A stretch of DNA of 64,000 bases, taken from NCBI RefSeq assembly GCF_004361695.1, contig NZ_SNVW01000002.1, positions 310,001 to 374,000 of the forward strand. Reading direction: 5' to 3'. Shown here in pieces: positions 1 through 8,380 of the stretch; the first letter of the stretch is position 1; every line of letters begins with the position of its first letter. Origin of the DNA: Curtobacterium flaccumfaciens (GTDB taxonomy: Bacteria > Actinomycetota > Actinomycetes > Actinomycetales > Microbacteriaceae). A program made the position numbers and the translations under genes. The notes under the pieces were generated by a model. It was not told the origin of the DNA. It was given only the letters and a program-made list of their open reading frames with translations, and searched no databases.

Positions 1-732
1 GCCGGCGCGCACCGCCGACTCGAACGCTTCGTCGAGCACGCGCTCGAGGACTACGACCAGCGCGACGAGCCGGCGATGGCCGCGACCAGCGACCTCTCGC
101 CGCACCTCCGCTGGGGCGAGGTGAGCCCGTACCAGGTGTGGCACCGCCTGCACGGCCGACTCGAGCCCGAGCAGCGGCAGCAGGCGCCGGCGTTCCTCCG
201 CCAGCTGGCCTGGCGCGAGTTCAACTGGAACGAGTACTTCCACTGCGACGACATCGCCACGGTCAACGTCCGACGTGAGTTCGACGCCTTCCCGTGGCGC
301 GACGTCTCCGAGGACGAGCTCGACCGCTGGCGGACCGGCACCACCGGCTTCGACCTCGTCGACGCCGGCATGCGGGAGCTCTGGCACTCCGGCGCCATGC
401 ACAACCGCGTCCGCCTGGCCGCCGCGAGCTTCCTGGTGAAGAACCTGCTCGTCGACTGGCGGATCGGCGAGCAGTGGTTCTGGGACACCCTGGTCGACGC
501 CGACCCGGCGAACAACGCGGCCAACTGGCAGTGGGTCGCCGGATCGGGGTTCGACGCCGCGCCGTACTTCCGGGTGTTCAACCCCGACCGGCAGCTCGAA
601 CGCTTCGACCCGCACCGTGAGTACGTCCACCGGTGGGTGCCGTCCGACGAGCTCCGACCGGAGCCGATGGTCGACCTCAAGGCGACGCGGCAGCGAGCCC
701 TCGACGCCTACGACCGGATGCGCCGGTCGTGA
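1..732 (+). CDS. phrB: Deoxyribodipyrimidine photolyase, C-terminal part (5' end outside window)
   Basis: This is the FAD-binding C-terminal half of a DNA photolyase, which uses light to split pyrimidine dimers. The reading frame is open from base 1, so the start lies upstream. Visible family blocks are SPHLRWGEVSP, LAWREFNWNEYFH, the FAD/DNA-binding stretch around TGFDLVDAGMRELW with MHNRVR, and DPANNAANWQWVAGSG near the end, followed by FRVFNPDRQ. About 243 codons are present, roughly half the family's usual 450-480 residues. The stop overlaps the GTG of the next gene (GTGA), so the two are probably cotranscribed. Assignment to the CPD photolyase/cryptochrome family is firm; the exact lesion specificity cannot be read from this half. 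Confidence 0.95.
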   Translation, partial: AGAHRRLERFVEHALEDYDQRDEPAMAATSDLSPHLRWGEVSPYQVWHRLHGRLEPEQRQQAPAFLRQLAWREFNWNEYFHCDDIATVNVRREFDAFPWRDVSEDELDRWRTGTTGFDLVDAGMRELWHSGAMHNRVRLAAASFLVKNLLVDWRIGEQWFWDTLVDADPANNAANWQWVAGSGFDAAPYFRVFNPDRQLERFDPHREYVHRWVPSDELRPEPMVDLKATRQRALDAYDRMRRS

Positions 733-2351
733 GCGGAGTCGACGACCGCGTCCTCGCCGAGGTCGACGCGGTCTTCCGCGCGCGGGTCGAACGGGGCACG
801 GCGCCGAGCAGCGTGTGGGGCGTCTTCGACCGCACGGGTCTCGTCGCCACCGGCGGACACGGCGATCGCGGTGACGGTCTCGCGCCGGACGAGCACACCG
901 TCTACCGGATCGCGTCCTGCACGAAGAGCGTGACCGCCGCCACCCTGCTCGCTCTCGTGGCCGCCGGCCGCGTGCAGCTCGACGCTCCCGTGACGGACTT
1001 CGTTCCCGCTTTCGCCGCGGTCGAGCTGCCGACGTCGGACTCCCCCGTGCCGACCCTCCGGATGCTGCTGACGATGGCCGCCGGGTTCCCCACCGACGAC
1101 CCGTGGGCCGACCGCCAGGAATCGATCTCCGACGCCGAACTCGACGCCGTGCTGCGCGCCGGGCTCCTGTTCGACTCGGTGCCGGGCACCCGGTTCGCGT
1201 ACTCGAACCTCGGGTACGCGCTGCTCGGCCGCGTGATCGCCGTGGTCGCGGGCGCGCCGTACACCGAGGTCGCAGCCGCCACGGTCCTCCGCCCGCTCGG
1301 GCTCGACGACACGGTCTTCCGCGCGTCCGACTCCCGCGGGTTCGTCGTGACCGGGGTGCGTCCGCACGCGGGCGCGTGGGAACCGCTGCCGCTGAGCGGT
1401 CCGGGCGCGTTCTCGCCGATCGGCGGGCTGTTCTCGACGGTCGCCGACCTCGCTCGGTGGGGTCGGCACCTCGCCTCGGCGTTCGCCACCGAAGCGGGCG
1501 ACGCCACCGGGCAAGACGGCGGCGCCCAGGACGAAGGCACCGCCCCGGACGACGACACCGCGCCGGACAGCGCCGCCGGTCAGGGCAGCTCCCCCGAACC
1601 CGGCCCGGTCTCCCCCGCCGACCGTCGCCTCATGCAGCAGGCGATGCGGGTCGTCCCCGCATCCACCCTGCCGGGCGCGGCACGAGCGACCGCGTACGGC
1701 TTCGGGCTGTTCGTCGAGCAGGACCCGGAGTTCGGCGAGCTGGTGTCGCACTCGGGCGGGTACCCGGGGTTCTCCGCGCACATGCGGTGGTCCGTGCGGG
1801 ACGGCCTCGGCGTCGTGGCGTTCGAGAACGCCACGCAGGCGAAGGTCTCGGCCGCTGCCGACACCGCGCTCGACCTCGTCCTCGCCGGTTACACGAGCAC
1901 CGCGGCCACCACCGGCCAGCCCGCCGCCGGCCGAGCCGCCGCCACCGGCCGGACCGCTGCCACGAGCCAGCCCGCCGCCACCGGCCGGACCGCTGCCACC
2001 GGCCAGGCCCGTGCGACCGGACGAACGGCTGCCGCGACCCGCGCCGCGCAGGCCACCGTGACGCAGCTGCTCGCCGGGTGGAGCGACGACCTCGCCGATG
2101 CGATCTGCACGCCGAACGTCGCCCAGGACGTGCCGTACGAGCGTCGACGCCGCGCGATCGCCGAGGCGGTCGCCGCCGTCGGCGCGGACCTCACCGCCGC
2201 GCCGGTCGCGGAGCAGTCCTCCGCTCCGTCGCACCTGCGGTGGTGGCTGCCCGGAACCGCCGGACGCCTCCGCGTCGAGATCCGGTTGGCCCCGCTCGCA
2301 GGCGGTCGGGTCCAGACCCTCACCGTCACGCCGGAGCCCAGCGAGCGCTGA
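729..2351 (+). CDS. Serine hydrolase, beta-lactamase/class C (DD-peptidase) family
   Basis: A 540-residue serine hydrolase of the beta-lactamase/PBP4* type. The nucleophile motif SCTK (SxxK) is near residue 63, YSN follows near 155, and HSGGYPG provides the third (HxG-like) motif. No signal peptide or membrane segment is obvious, so the protein is probably cytoplasmic. I chose GTG at 729, which overlaps the photolyase stop as GTGA; an earlier in-frame ATG would lie deep inside phrB. Two low-complexity inserts are odd. One is an acidic Asp/Gln/Gly/Pro stretch before PADRRLMQQAM. The other is a run of TAATGQP/AATGRT-like repeats before the C-terminal domain. Family members act as esterases, peptidases or lactamases, so the substrate is unknown. 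Confidence 0.85.
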   Translation: MSGVDDRVLAEVDAVFRARVERGTAPSSVWGVFDRTGLVATGGHGDRGDGLAPDEHTVYRIASCTKSVTAATLLALVAAGRVQLDAPVTDFVPAFAAVELPTSDSPVPTLRMLLTMAAGFPTDDPWADRQESISDAELDAVLRAGLLFDSVPGTRFAYSNLGYALLGRVIAVVAGAPYTEVAAATVLRPLGLDDTVFRASDSRGFVVTGVRPHAGAWEPLPLSGPGAFSPIGGLFSTVADLARWGRHLASAFATEAGDATGQDGGAQDEGTAPDDDTAPDSAAGQGSSPEPGPVSPADRRLMQQAMRVVPASTLPGAARATAYGFGLFVEQDPEFGELVSHSGGYPGFSAHMRWSVRDGLGVVAFENATQAKVSAAADTALDLVLAGYTSTAATTGQPAAGRAAATGRTAATSQPAATGRTAATGQARATGRTAAATRAAQATVTQLLAGWSDDLADAICTPNVAQDVPYERRRRAIAEAVAAVGADLTAAPVAEQSSAPSHLRWWLPGTAGRLRVEIRLAPLAGGRVQTLTVTPEPSER

Positions 2352-2360
2352 CCCGGCCGC

Positions 2361-2420
2361 GAGACACCGCGACCGACAGCGAGACCGCGGCCGACAGCGA
2401 GACCGCGGCCGACAGCGAGG
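2361..2420. repeat. Short tandem repeat, 18-base unit
   Basis: About three copies of an 18-base unit (GAGACCGCGGCCGACAGC) fill the gap between the stop of the serine hydrolase and the convergent PfkB kinase gene. The first copy is diverged. No stem-loop is evident. Confidence 0.7.
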
Positions 2421-2428
2421 CGGCGACC

Positions 2429-3403
2429 TCAGACCGGCGGCCGCCCACCCACGAAGCCGAGCGCCCGCGCGGCGACGCGGGTGCCCTCGCGCGCAGCCGC
2501 GCCGACCCGCACCGGATCGGTCGCCCAAGCCCGGAGGAACCCGGCGGCGAAGGCGTCCCCTGCTCCGAGGGTGTCCACCACGGTCGCGGGCGTGATCGGG
2601 ACCCGCTGGGGACTCCGCCCCCGCCGCCCGAGGAGCACGCCGTCGTGTGCCCGCGTGACGACCACGAGCGGCACCCGTTCGGTGAGCAGGCGCACGGCAT
2701 CGGCGACCGTGGCGGCGCCGGTCAGCGCGATCGCCTCGGCCTCGCTCGGGAAGAGCACGTCCACGCCCGCGAGCGCCTCGACGAACTGCTCCGGCCCCAC
2801 CGCCTGGACGACCGCCGTGGCGGACGGGTCGAGCGACACCCGTGCCGTGCCGGTGCGGGCTCGAGCGACCAGGGCGGCGATGCGCTCGGCCCCGCCGCCG
2901 CCGAGCATCGCGGATCCGGTGAGGTGCACGATGTCCGCGCGGCCGACGAGCTCCGCCGGCACGTCGTCGGCGGTCAGTGCGCCGCTCGCCGCCGGGTCGG
3001 ACATCGCCGTCCGGCCGACGTCGTTGCGGACCGACACCACCGCGCCCGTGGCGCTCCGGGCGTCGTAGCGGATGTGGGCACGGACCCCGGCGTCGCCCAG
3101 CGCGCGCTCGTGCCGGTACACGTCGTCGACCCCGACGCGCGCGACCAGGTCGACCTGGGCGCCGAGCCACCCGAGCCAGGTGGCGGTGTTCCCGGCGGCC
3201 CCGACCGGGCGGTGGCGGATCACGGCGGCAGGGTCGTGCGCGCAAGGGGCCGCGGCGGTGGTCTGCACGAGGACCCCGTCGAGGACGTCACCGACGACCA
3301 GGAAGCGCTTCCCCGCCCCGCGACGTCGGCCCGCGACCGTCCGTCCGGCACGGGCCTCCCCGGGGCGTGGCGGGGCGTCGAAGCGCTCGGACGGAGTGGA
3401 CAT
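2429..3403 (-). CDS. PfkB-family carbohydrate (ribokinase-like) kinase
   Basis: A 324-residue sugar kinase of the PfkB/ribokinase fold. The N-terminal substrate lid carries GAAGNTATWLGWLGAQ and the C-terminal signature DTLGAGDAFAAGF holds the catalytic Asp and anion hole. Such enzymes phosphorylate a sugar or nucleoside with ATP; the substrate cannot be read here. ATG at 3403 is preferred over ATG at 3412 because AGG sits just ahead of it. The gene is divergent from a TetR regulator at 3548, and the shared 144-base gap carries a palindrome over the regulator's -10 box, so the regulator may also control this kinase. The N-terminus is slightly extended with an Arg/Gly-rich stretch before the domain. 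Confidence 0.85.
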   Translation of the reverse strand: MSTPSERFDAPPRPGEARAGRTVAGRRRGAGKRFLVVGDVLDGVLVQTTAAAPCAHDPAAVIRHRPVGAAGNTATWLGWLGAQVDLVARVGVDDVYRHERALGDAGVRAHIRYDARSATGAVVSVRNDVGRTAMSDPAASGALTADDVPAELVGRADIVHLTGSAMLGGGGAERIAALVARARTGTARVSLDPSATAVVQAVGPEQFVEALAGVDVLFPSEAEAIALTGAATVADAVRLLTERVPLVVVTRAHDGVLLGRRGRSPQRVPITPATVVDTLGAGDAFAAGFLRAWATDPVRVGAAAREGTRVAARALGFVGGRPPV

Positions 3404-3465
3404 CGACCTCATCCTACGTGAAGCCGAGCAAATCTCCGGTTTGGTGACGTCACTCGACCCTCTGG

Positions 3466-3506
3466 TTCTTCTCGGAATCGAACGGTAATATACTCTCTGA
3501 TCGTAT
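3466..3506 (+). promoter_or_regulatory. Promoter with TetR-type palindromic operator
   Basis: TATACT (3489-3494) is a good -10; the best -35 at 17 bases is TTCTTC (3466-3471), weak. Overlapping the -10 is a 17-base imperfect palindrome at 3490-3506, ATACTCTCTGATCGTAT, with 6 of 8 symmetrical pairs. Its position between the divergent kinase and tetR genes fits an autorepressor site. This is inference from symmetry and place. Confidence 0.5.
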
Positions 3507-3547
3507 GTGAACGGTCGCGCACCCCACACGACCCCCACGGAGACACC

Positions 3548-4129
3548 ATGCCCAGGAAGCCCGATCCGACGCTGAAGCCCGCGATCATCGCGAAAGTGAC
3601 ACAGCACCTCCGGGACACCAAGATCGAGGACGTCTCCGTCCGCAGCCTCGGCCGGGTGCTCGGCACCAGCGCGTACCCGATCGTGTACCACTTCGGCTCC
3701 CGCGACGCCCTGATCGACGCCGTCGTCGCACACCTCGCAGACGACTCGATGCCCCCCGCGCTCGACCCCGCAACGGACCCGCAGGGGTTGGCCGAGTACC
3801 TCGTCGCGGTGTTCGGGGGCGTCGACGACCCCGACCGAGCACTCGCCGCGCGGCTCGCCTTCGAGCTCGGCGCTGTCGAGTCCCTCGACGGCCGTGACCG
3901 TGAACACGCCTTCCACCAGGACCAGGTCCTCGCGATCGCAGCATGGGCGCGCGAGCACGGCGTCGACGCCGACCAGGCCGACCGATCGGCACGCGACGCC
4001 GTCCTGGCCGCACGCGGGGCCCAGTGGGGCGCGATCGTCGACCACGAGCACAGCGACGTGGACGCCGAGCTCCGGGCGATCGCGAGCGAGCTCGCCGACG
4101 TCGCCGACGTCGCCGTCCCCCGCCCCTGA
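3548..4129 (+). CDS. TetR/AcrR-family transcriptional regulator
   Basis: A 193-residue one-component repressor. The N-terminal helix-turn-helix spans roughly residues 15-60 (SVRSLGRVLGTSAYPIVYHFGSRDALIDAVV), with the hallmark YHFGSRDAL recognition and exit helices. The rest is an acidic, mostly helical ligand domain ending in an Asp-rich segment. A GGAG ribosome site precedes ATG 3548. It is divergent from the PfkB kinase, and a palindrome covers its own -10, suggesting autorepression and possibly control of the kinase. The ligand is unknown. Confidence 0.88.
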   Translation: MPRKPDPTLKPAIIAKVTQHLRDTKIEDVSVRSLGRVLGTSAYPIVYHFGSRDALIDAVVAHLADDSMPPALDPATDPQGLAEYLVAVFGGVDDPDRALAARLAFELGAVESLDGRDREHAFHQDQVLAIAAWAREHGVDADQADRSARDAVLAARGAQWGAIVDHEHSDVDAELRAIASELADVADVAVPRP

Positions 4130-4212
4130 TCGGCACGGACCGACACGGACGCGCCACCGGGACCAACCCTCGATCGGCCCCGGACGGACCGCCGGAACGC
4201 ACCCCCGGACAG

Positions 4213-4250
4213 ACTGGAGGCGCGGTGCCAGCTGGCACCGCGCCTCCAGT
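4213..4250. terminator. Perfect 38-base palindrome, bidirectional terminator (CTGGAGGCGCGG family)
   Basis: A perfect 38-base palindrome with no unpaired loop, centred on AG|CT, with outer arms ACTGGAGGCGCGG and CCGCGCCTCCAGT. It lies between the convergent tetR (ends 4129) and sodA (ends 4289) genes, where a bidirectional terminator is expected. No U-tract follows. It is the cleanest of several copies of the same palindrome family in this window. Confidence 0.75.
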
Positions 4251-4288
4251 CGGTCAGACGGTCACCGAGGCGACCCGCCGACGATCCG

Positions 4289-4903
4289 TCAGAGCGTGAC
4301 GAAGCTCTGCGACTTCGCGTTCGCGAAGCGCGCGGCCACGTTCTCCCAGTCGACGATGTTCCACACGGCCTTGACGTAGTCCGCCTTGACGTTGAGGTAG
4401 TCGAGGTAGAACGCGTGCTCCCACATGTCGAGCATGAAGATCGGCACGACACCGAGCGGCACGTTGGCCTGCTGGTCGAACAGCTGGAACGTGGTGAGCT
4501 TCTGGCCCACGGTGTCCCAGGCGAGGACGGACCAGCCGGAGCCCTGGATGCCCGTGGCGACGGCGGTGAACTGGGCCTGGAACTTCTCGAACGAGCCGAA
4601 GAACTCGTCGATCGCGGCGGCGAGCTCGCCCTCCGGGACCTTCGTGTCCGGGCCGAGGTTGGTCCAGAAGATCGAGTGGTTGACGTGACCGCCGAGGTTG
4701 AACGCGAGGTCCTTCTCGAGCTTGTTCACGGTGGCGAGGCTGCCGGACTCGCGGGCCTCGGCGAGCTGCTCGATCGCGGTGTTCGCACCCGTCACGTAGG
4801 TCTGGTGGTGCTTGTCGTGGTGCAGCTGCATGATCTTGCCGCTGATGTGCGGCTCGAGCGCGGCGTAGTCGTACGGCAGCTCCGGCAGGGTGTACTCAGC
4901 CAT
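4289..4903 (-). CDS. sodA: Superoxide dismutase, Fe/Mn family
   Basis: A 204-residue Fe/Mn superoxide dismutase converting superoxide to oxygen and hydrogen peroxide in the cytoplasm. The metal ligands are visible: His in MQLHHDKHH (about residue 28), His in [10 protein letters not shown], and Asp and His in the signature DMWEHAFY. Length is normal. Sequence style (GGHVNHS, WSVLAWD) resembles manganese-using actinobacterial enzymes, but metal choice cannot be proved by reading. AAAGGAAC precedes ATG 4903. The next gene upstream is a flavin reductase with a SoxR-type promoter, so redox-stress functions cluster here, although sodA itself shows no SoxR box. Confidence 0.97.
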   Translation of the reverse strand: MAEYTLPELPYDYAALEPHISGKIMQLHHDKHHQTYVTGANTAIEQLAEARESGSLATVNKLEKDLAFNLGGHVNHSIFWTNLGPDTKVPEGELAAAIDEFFGSFEKFQAQFTAVATGIQGSGWSVLAWDTVGQKLTTFQLFDQQANVPLGVVPIFMLDMWEHAFYLDYLNVKADYVKAVWNIVDWENVAARFANAKSQSFVTL

Positions 4904-4947
4904 GTGAGTTCCTTTCGATCAGTGGATTGCGGATGGTGCTCCGCGGC

Positions 4948-5508
4948 TCACGAGAGCCGGGAACGATCGGTGAGGGAGTGGAATTCCCGGTTGTGGTAGA
5001 CCAGCGGTTCGCCGCGTTCGAGGCCGACGACGATGTCGAGGACCTCGGCGACGACCACGGTGGAGGAGCCGATCGGCGTCGTCGACAGCGGCCGGCAGCG
5101 CAGTGCGCTCGCGGCGCTCGGCAGGTAGCGGTCGCCGGACGGCAGGGTCCCCCAGATCGGGTCGTCGGCCGCGGGGCTGCCGGTCGAGGCGAAGCGCTTG
5201 GCGAGGGCGACCCCGAGCGAGTCGACCAGGTGCACGACGAACAGCGGGGCGCCGAGCACGACGCCGGCGGACCCGGAGTTCGTGGACAGGGAGAACACGA
5301 GCACGGGCGGGTCGATGGCCACGCTCGCGACGCTCGAGGCGGTGAGTCCGGTGGGGCCGTCCGGGCCCTCGGCGGTGATGACGGCGACGCCGGCGGGGTG
5401 TCCGCGGAAGGCGGCCTTGTACGCGTCCGCGATGGTCGCCGGTGCTTCGTCGGGCATGGGAGTCGTGGTCGTTCCTTCGGGGAGGGGAGGCCGCGGCTCC
5501 GCGACCAT
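4948..5508 (-). CDS. Flavin reductase-like, FMN-binding split-barrel protein
   Basis: A 186-residue protein of the flavin reductase family (HpaC/DIM6-NTAB type), which reduces FMN or FAD with NAD(P)H for oxygenases. Core features are AFRGHPAGVAVITAEGPDGPTGLTASSVASVAIDPP near the N-terminus, the strand VLVFSLS, and the late block EVLDIVVG...PLVYHNREFHSL. ATG 5508 is chosen because it lies five bases after a -10 box, giving a leaderless message; ATG 5457 (MPDEAP) is the alternative and would leave a 51-base leader. The promoter carries a SoxR operator with a 19-base spacer, implying induction by redox-active compounds. No soxR gene is in the window. Confidence 0.85.
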   Translation of the reverse strand: MVAEPRPPLPEGTTTTPMPDEAPATIADAYKAAFRGHPAGVAVITAEGPDGPTGLTASSVASVAIDPPVLVFSLSTNSGSAGVVLGAPLFVVHLVDSLGVALAKRFASTGSPAADDPIWGTLPSGDRYLPSAASALRCRPLSTTPIGSSTVVVAEVLDIVVGLERGEPLVYHNREFHSLTDRSRLS

Positions 5509-5513
5509 GTCCC

Positions 5514-5544
5514 AACGTAGGACCTCAACCGTGGTTGAGGTCAA
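5514..5544 (-). promoter_or_regulatory. SoxR-type promoter of the flavin reductase gene
   Basis: On the minus strand, -35 TTGACC (5539-5544) and -10 TACGTT (5514-5519) are separated by 19 bases, the long spacer typical of MerR-family promoters. Between them lies the 18-base dyad CCTCAACCGTGGTTGAGG (5523-5540), sharing the CCTCAA/TTGAGG ends of the classical E. coli SoxR box. The predicted start is at or next to ATG 5508. Confidence 0.85.
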
Positions 5545-5609
5545 CGATTCTCAGGTTCGACCGATCCCGGGCGCGCCGTGTGACCTCGCGTGACGCGGCC
5601 CCGGCAGTG

Positions 5610-7133
5610 TCAGCGGCGCTTGAGCATGACGACCGCGCCGGCCGCCGCGACCACCATGAGGAGCGCCGCGACCCCGGCCGTCATCGTCACGCCCGAGTCG
5701 AACGCGGCCCGCGCCGACTCGAGGAGCACCTGCCCCGCGGACCCGCCGAGCTCGCTCGCCGCGGACACCGCACCACCGAGCGTCTCCTGCGCGGCCGTGT
5801 GCGCCGACGAGGACAGCCCGTCCGGCACCACGACGTGCGCCCGGTACGCGGTGGCCAGGATCGTGCCGAGGACGGCCGTGCCGAGCACCGCACCGATCTC
5901 GTACGCGGTCTCGGACATCGCCGACGCCGCTCCGGCCTTGTCCGCCGGGGCCGTCGAGATGATGAGGTCGTTCGTCACGGTCTCGGACGCGCCGATGCCG
6001 ATGCCGAGCAGCACGAAGGCGAACGCGAGCGCCACGATCGAGGCGTGGTGGCCGAGCACGGCGACCATCGCGTACGCCGCTGCCGAGAAGAGCAGGGCGA
6101 CCGCGACGACCCAGCGCGGTGCGACCCGGCCGACGATCGGCACGACGACGAGCCCGGCGACGATGGTGAGCACCGACCCGGGGACGAGCACGATGCCCGA
6201 GGTGAAGGGGTCGAGCCCGGCGACGAGTTGCAGGTGCTGGGCGATGAAGAACAGGAACCCGGTCAGCGAGAACATCGCCGCCATGTTCATGAGCACGCTG
6301 CCGGTGAACGCCGTGCTGCGGAAGAGCCGGAGGTCGAGCATCGGTGTGCGCGACCGGAGCTGCCGCCGCACGAACGCGATGCCGCACAGCACGCCGACGG
6401 CGAGCATCGCGATCGCGAAGCCACGCTCCTCAGGGTGCACGACGGACTTGATCGCCCACGCGATCGGGGCGAGCGCGCCGAGGGACAGGAACATGCTCGG
6501 CACGTCGACGGGGCCCGGCATCGGGTCGCGGGACTCCGGGACGCAGAACGGCACCCCGACGAGCATGAGCACGAGGATCGGGACGGCGACCAGGAACACC
6601 GCACCCCAGTGGAAGTGCGCGAGCAGGACGCCGCCGACGAGCGGGCCGAGGGCGTTGCCGGCCGCGAACATCGTGGACCAGACGGCGAGGGCCATCCGTC
6701 GCTCCCCCGCGTCGACGAAGACGTTGCGGATGATCGACAGGGTGGCCGGCATGAGCATCGCGCCGAAGACACCCATCGCGATGCGCGCGGCGACGAGCAT
6801 CCAGGCGTCGGTCGCGAACGCCGCGGCGACGGAGAACAGGGCGAAGCCGCTCGCGCCGATCACGAGGATCCGGCGCCGACCGATGCGGTCGCCGATGCTG
6901 CCCATCACGACGAGCAGGCCGGCGAGGACGAGCGGGTACGCATCGACGATCCAGAGCTGCGTCGTGGCGTCGGGGTCGAGCGCGCGGCTGATCGACGGCA
7001 GCGCGAAGCTCAGCACGGTGTTGTCCACCGAGATGAGCAGGACGGGCAGCATGAGGACCGCGAGCGCGGCGAACCGGCGGGCGCGGCTGCCGGTGACGGC
7101 GGTGGTGACGGGACCGGTGAGCAGTGCGGACAA
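5610..7133 (-). CDS. DHA2-family MFS efflux pump (14 TM type)
   Basis: A drug:proton antiporter-like major facilitator. The first helix carries VLMLPVLLISVDNTVLSFALP (motif D1-like), followed by motif A GSIGDRIGRRRIL and motif C GNALGPLVGG; about 14 hydrophobic segments are visible. The start is uncertain. ATG 7262 would place the operator and -10 inside the gene, so it is unlikely. TTG 7133 is preferred because AGGAG sits six bases before it and the first helix follows closely, giving 507 residues, normal for DHA2. GTG codons near 7200 are alternatives. The upstream palindrome points to TetR-type repression, but the repressor is not adjacent. Substrate unknown, probably a cationic or amphipathic toxicant. 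Confidence 0.85.
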   Translation of the reverse strand: MSALLTGPVTTAVTGSRARRFAALAVLMLPVLLISVDNTVLSFALPSISRALDPDATTQLWIVDAYPLVLAGLLVVMGSIGDRIGRRRILVIGASGFALFSVAAAFATDAWMLVAARIAMGVFGAMLMPATLSIIRNVFVDAGERRMALAVWSTMFAAGNALGPLVGGVLLAHFHWGAVFLVAVPILVLMLVGVPFCVPESRDPMPGPVDVPSMFLSLGALAPIAWAIKSVVHPEERGFAIAMLAVGVLCGIAFVRRQLRSRTPMLDLRLFRSTAFTGSVLMNMAAMFSLTGFLFFIAQHLQLVAGLDPFTSGIVLVPGSVLTIVAGLVVVPIVGRVAPRWVVAVALLFSAAAYAMVAVLGHHASIVALAFAFVLLGIGIGASETVTNDLIISTAPADKAGAASAMSETAYEIGAVLGTAVLGTILATAYRAHVVVPDGLSSSAHTAAQETLGGAVSAASELGGSAGQVLLESARAAFDSGVTMTAGVAALLMVVAAAGAVVMLKRR

Positions 7134-7226
7134 GGAGGACTCCTGGGACTTCGAGCCGGACCAGGTCGACGGCGGTGCAGACGAGACGGGACGCGGGGTC
7201 TGCACGCGTCCCGTCAGGACTCCGTT

Positions 7227-7256
7227 AGTGTACCGTCTGGACGGTAATGGTTGCAA
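7227..7256 (-). promoter_or_regulatory. Promoter and TetR-type operator of the DHA2 pump
   Basis: On the minus strand, -35 TTGCAA (7251-7256) and -10 TACACT (7227-7232) are 18 bases apart. The spacer holds the dyad TACCGTCTGGACGGTA (7231-7246), arms of seven with a two-base centre, a form common for TetR/AcrR repressors of efflux pumps. Binding would block both promoter elements. Confidence 0.65.
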
Positions 7257-7271
7257 ATGCAACCAGATGGC

Positions 7272-7313
7272 GGCCTGGAGGCGCGGTGCGGGCCCGCCAC
7301 GCGCCTCCAGGCC
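7272..7313 (-). terminator. Palindromic terminator after lacI (CTGGAGGCGCGG family)
   Basis: A 42-base dyad with arms GGCCTGGAGGCGCG / GCGCCTCCAGGCC and a few mismatches near the centre. It lies 36 bases after the stop of the LacI regulator and upstream of the efflux pump promoter, so it probably ends the fusion-lacI transcript. Confidence 0.7.
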
Positions 7314-7348
7314 GTCAGCCGGTCACCCCCGGAGCCGGACGGACCCCG

Positions 7349-8380
7349 TCAGGCCGACTCGCGCAGGAGCAGGCGGTGGCGCACCGTGCGCTGCACGGCG
7401 TCACCGTGTCGCGGCAGCTCGCCGGCGAGCATGCCGAGGGCGAGGTCGAGCGCCTCGCGGGCGACGGCGTCGAGGTCGACCGCGAGCGTCGTCAGCGTCG
7501 GTGACACGAGCCCGCCGAGCGGGAGCCCGTCCACCCCGACCACCCGGACGTCACCGGGGACGTCCACGCCGGCGCGTCGGCACGCCTGCAGGACGCCGAG
7601 CGCCATCACGTCGTTGAAGGCGAGGATCGCGTCGAGCCGTCGGCGCCGCCCGAGGATCGCCGTCGTCTCCTCGGCGCCGCACTCCGCCGTGCCGTGCGGG
7701 GCGTGCACGATCTCGGGCAGGTAGCCGCGCCGCTGCAGGGCGTCCATCAGGAGCAGGCCACGAGCACTCGTGTGCTCCGGCGACGAGTTGTCGAGCACGA
7801 CCGGGTGCCGCACCCCGGTCGCCACGAGGTGGTCCGCGAGGGTCTCGATCGCATCCGCCGGGTCGATCCAGACCGCGGCGGTCGGCGGGTCGGACGACGG
7901 GTCGAGCTCGACCATCGGCACGCTGCCGAGGAGCTCGCTCCACCGGTGCCGACGGGAGCCGAGGTAGCCGATGACGACGTCGGTCTGCGCACCGAGCGCC
8001 TGGACCATCCGGTCCGCGTCGCTCGCCAGGTCGACGTCGGCGAGCATGACGTTCCACCCCTGCTCGGCCGCGAGGCGGAACACCGCGGACGCGAGCTGCG
8101 GGGTGTACGGGTTCCGCAGGTCATTGACGACGAGCCCGAGCTGGTGGTCACCGCCGGTGACGAGCCCACGGCCGAACCGCGACGGCCGGTAGTCGAGCCG
8201 CTCCGCCTCGGCCAGCACGCGCTGCTTCGTCACGGCGCTGATGCCGGACATGCCGTTCATCGCGCGCGTCACCGTCTGCCGGGACACCCCGGCGGCCGCG
8301 GCGACGTCGATGATCGTCGCGCGGCCGCCGGGGTGCGGGCCGTCCGGGGGCGAGTGCGTCAGTCGCGGAGGTCCAGCCAT
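7349..8380 (-). CDS. LacI/GalR-family transcriptional regulator
   Basis: A 343-residue repressor with an N-terminal HTH at about residues 21-45 (ATIIDVAAAAGVSRQTVTRAMNG), hinge region, and a periplasmic-binding-protein-like effector domain (LGLVVNDLRNPYTPQLASAV...DAILAFNDVMALGVLQACRRAGVDVPGDVRVVGVDGL). The N-terminus is about 20 residues longer than usual. ATG 8380 overlaps the 3' end of the oxidoreductase fusion by 22 bases, so the two are probably one transcript. LacI-type dyads follow each of the two divergent starts at about 10454 and 10537, making autoregulation and control of the ABC importer likely. The effector is probably the imported sugar or a derivative. Confidence 0.92.
   Translation of the reverse strand: MAGPPRLTHSPPDGPHPGGRATIIDVAAAAGVSRQTVTRAMNGMSGISAVTKQRVLAEAERLDYRPSRFGRGLVTGGDHQLGLVVNDLRNPYTPQLASAVFRLAAEQGWNVMLADVDLASDADRMVQALGAQTDVVIGYLGSRRHRWSELLGSVPMVELDPSSDPPTAAVWIDPADAIETLADHLVATGVRHPVVLDNSSPEHTSARGLLLMDALQRRGYLPEIVHAPHGTAECGAEETTAILGRRRRLDAILAFNDVMALGVLQACRRAGVDVPGDVRVVGVDGLPLGGLVSPTLTTLAVDLDAVAREALDLALGMLAGELPRHGDAVQRTVRHRLLLRESA

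Noticed and set aside
708-3245. Long 845-residue frame on the minus strand
   Set aside because: Arg/Gly-rich shadow of the serine hydrolase and kinase genes; no domain, and it would overlap two well-supported genes.
5610-7262. ATG 7262 as start of the efflux pump
   Set aside because: It would place the -10, the operator and the predicted transcript start inside the coding region.
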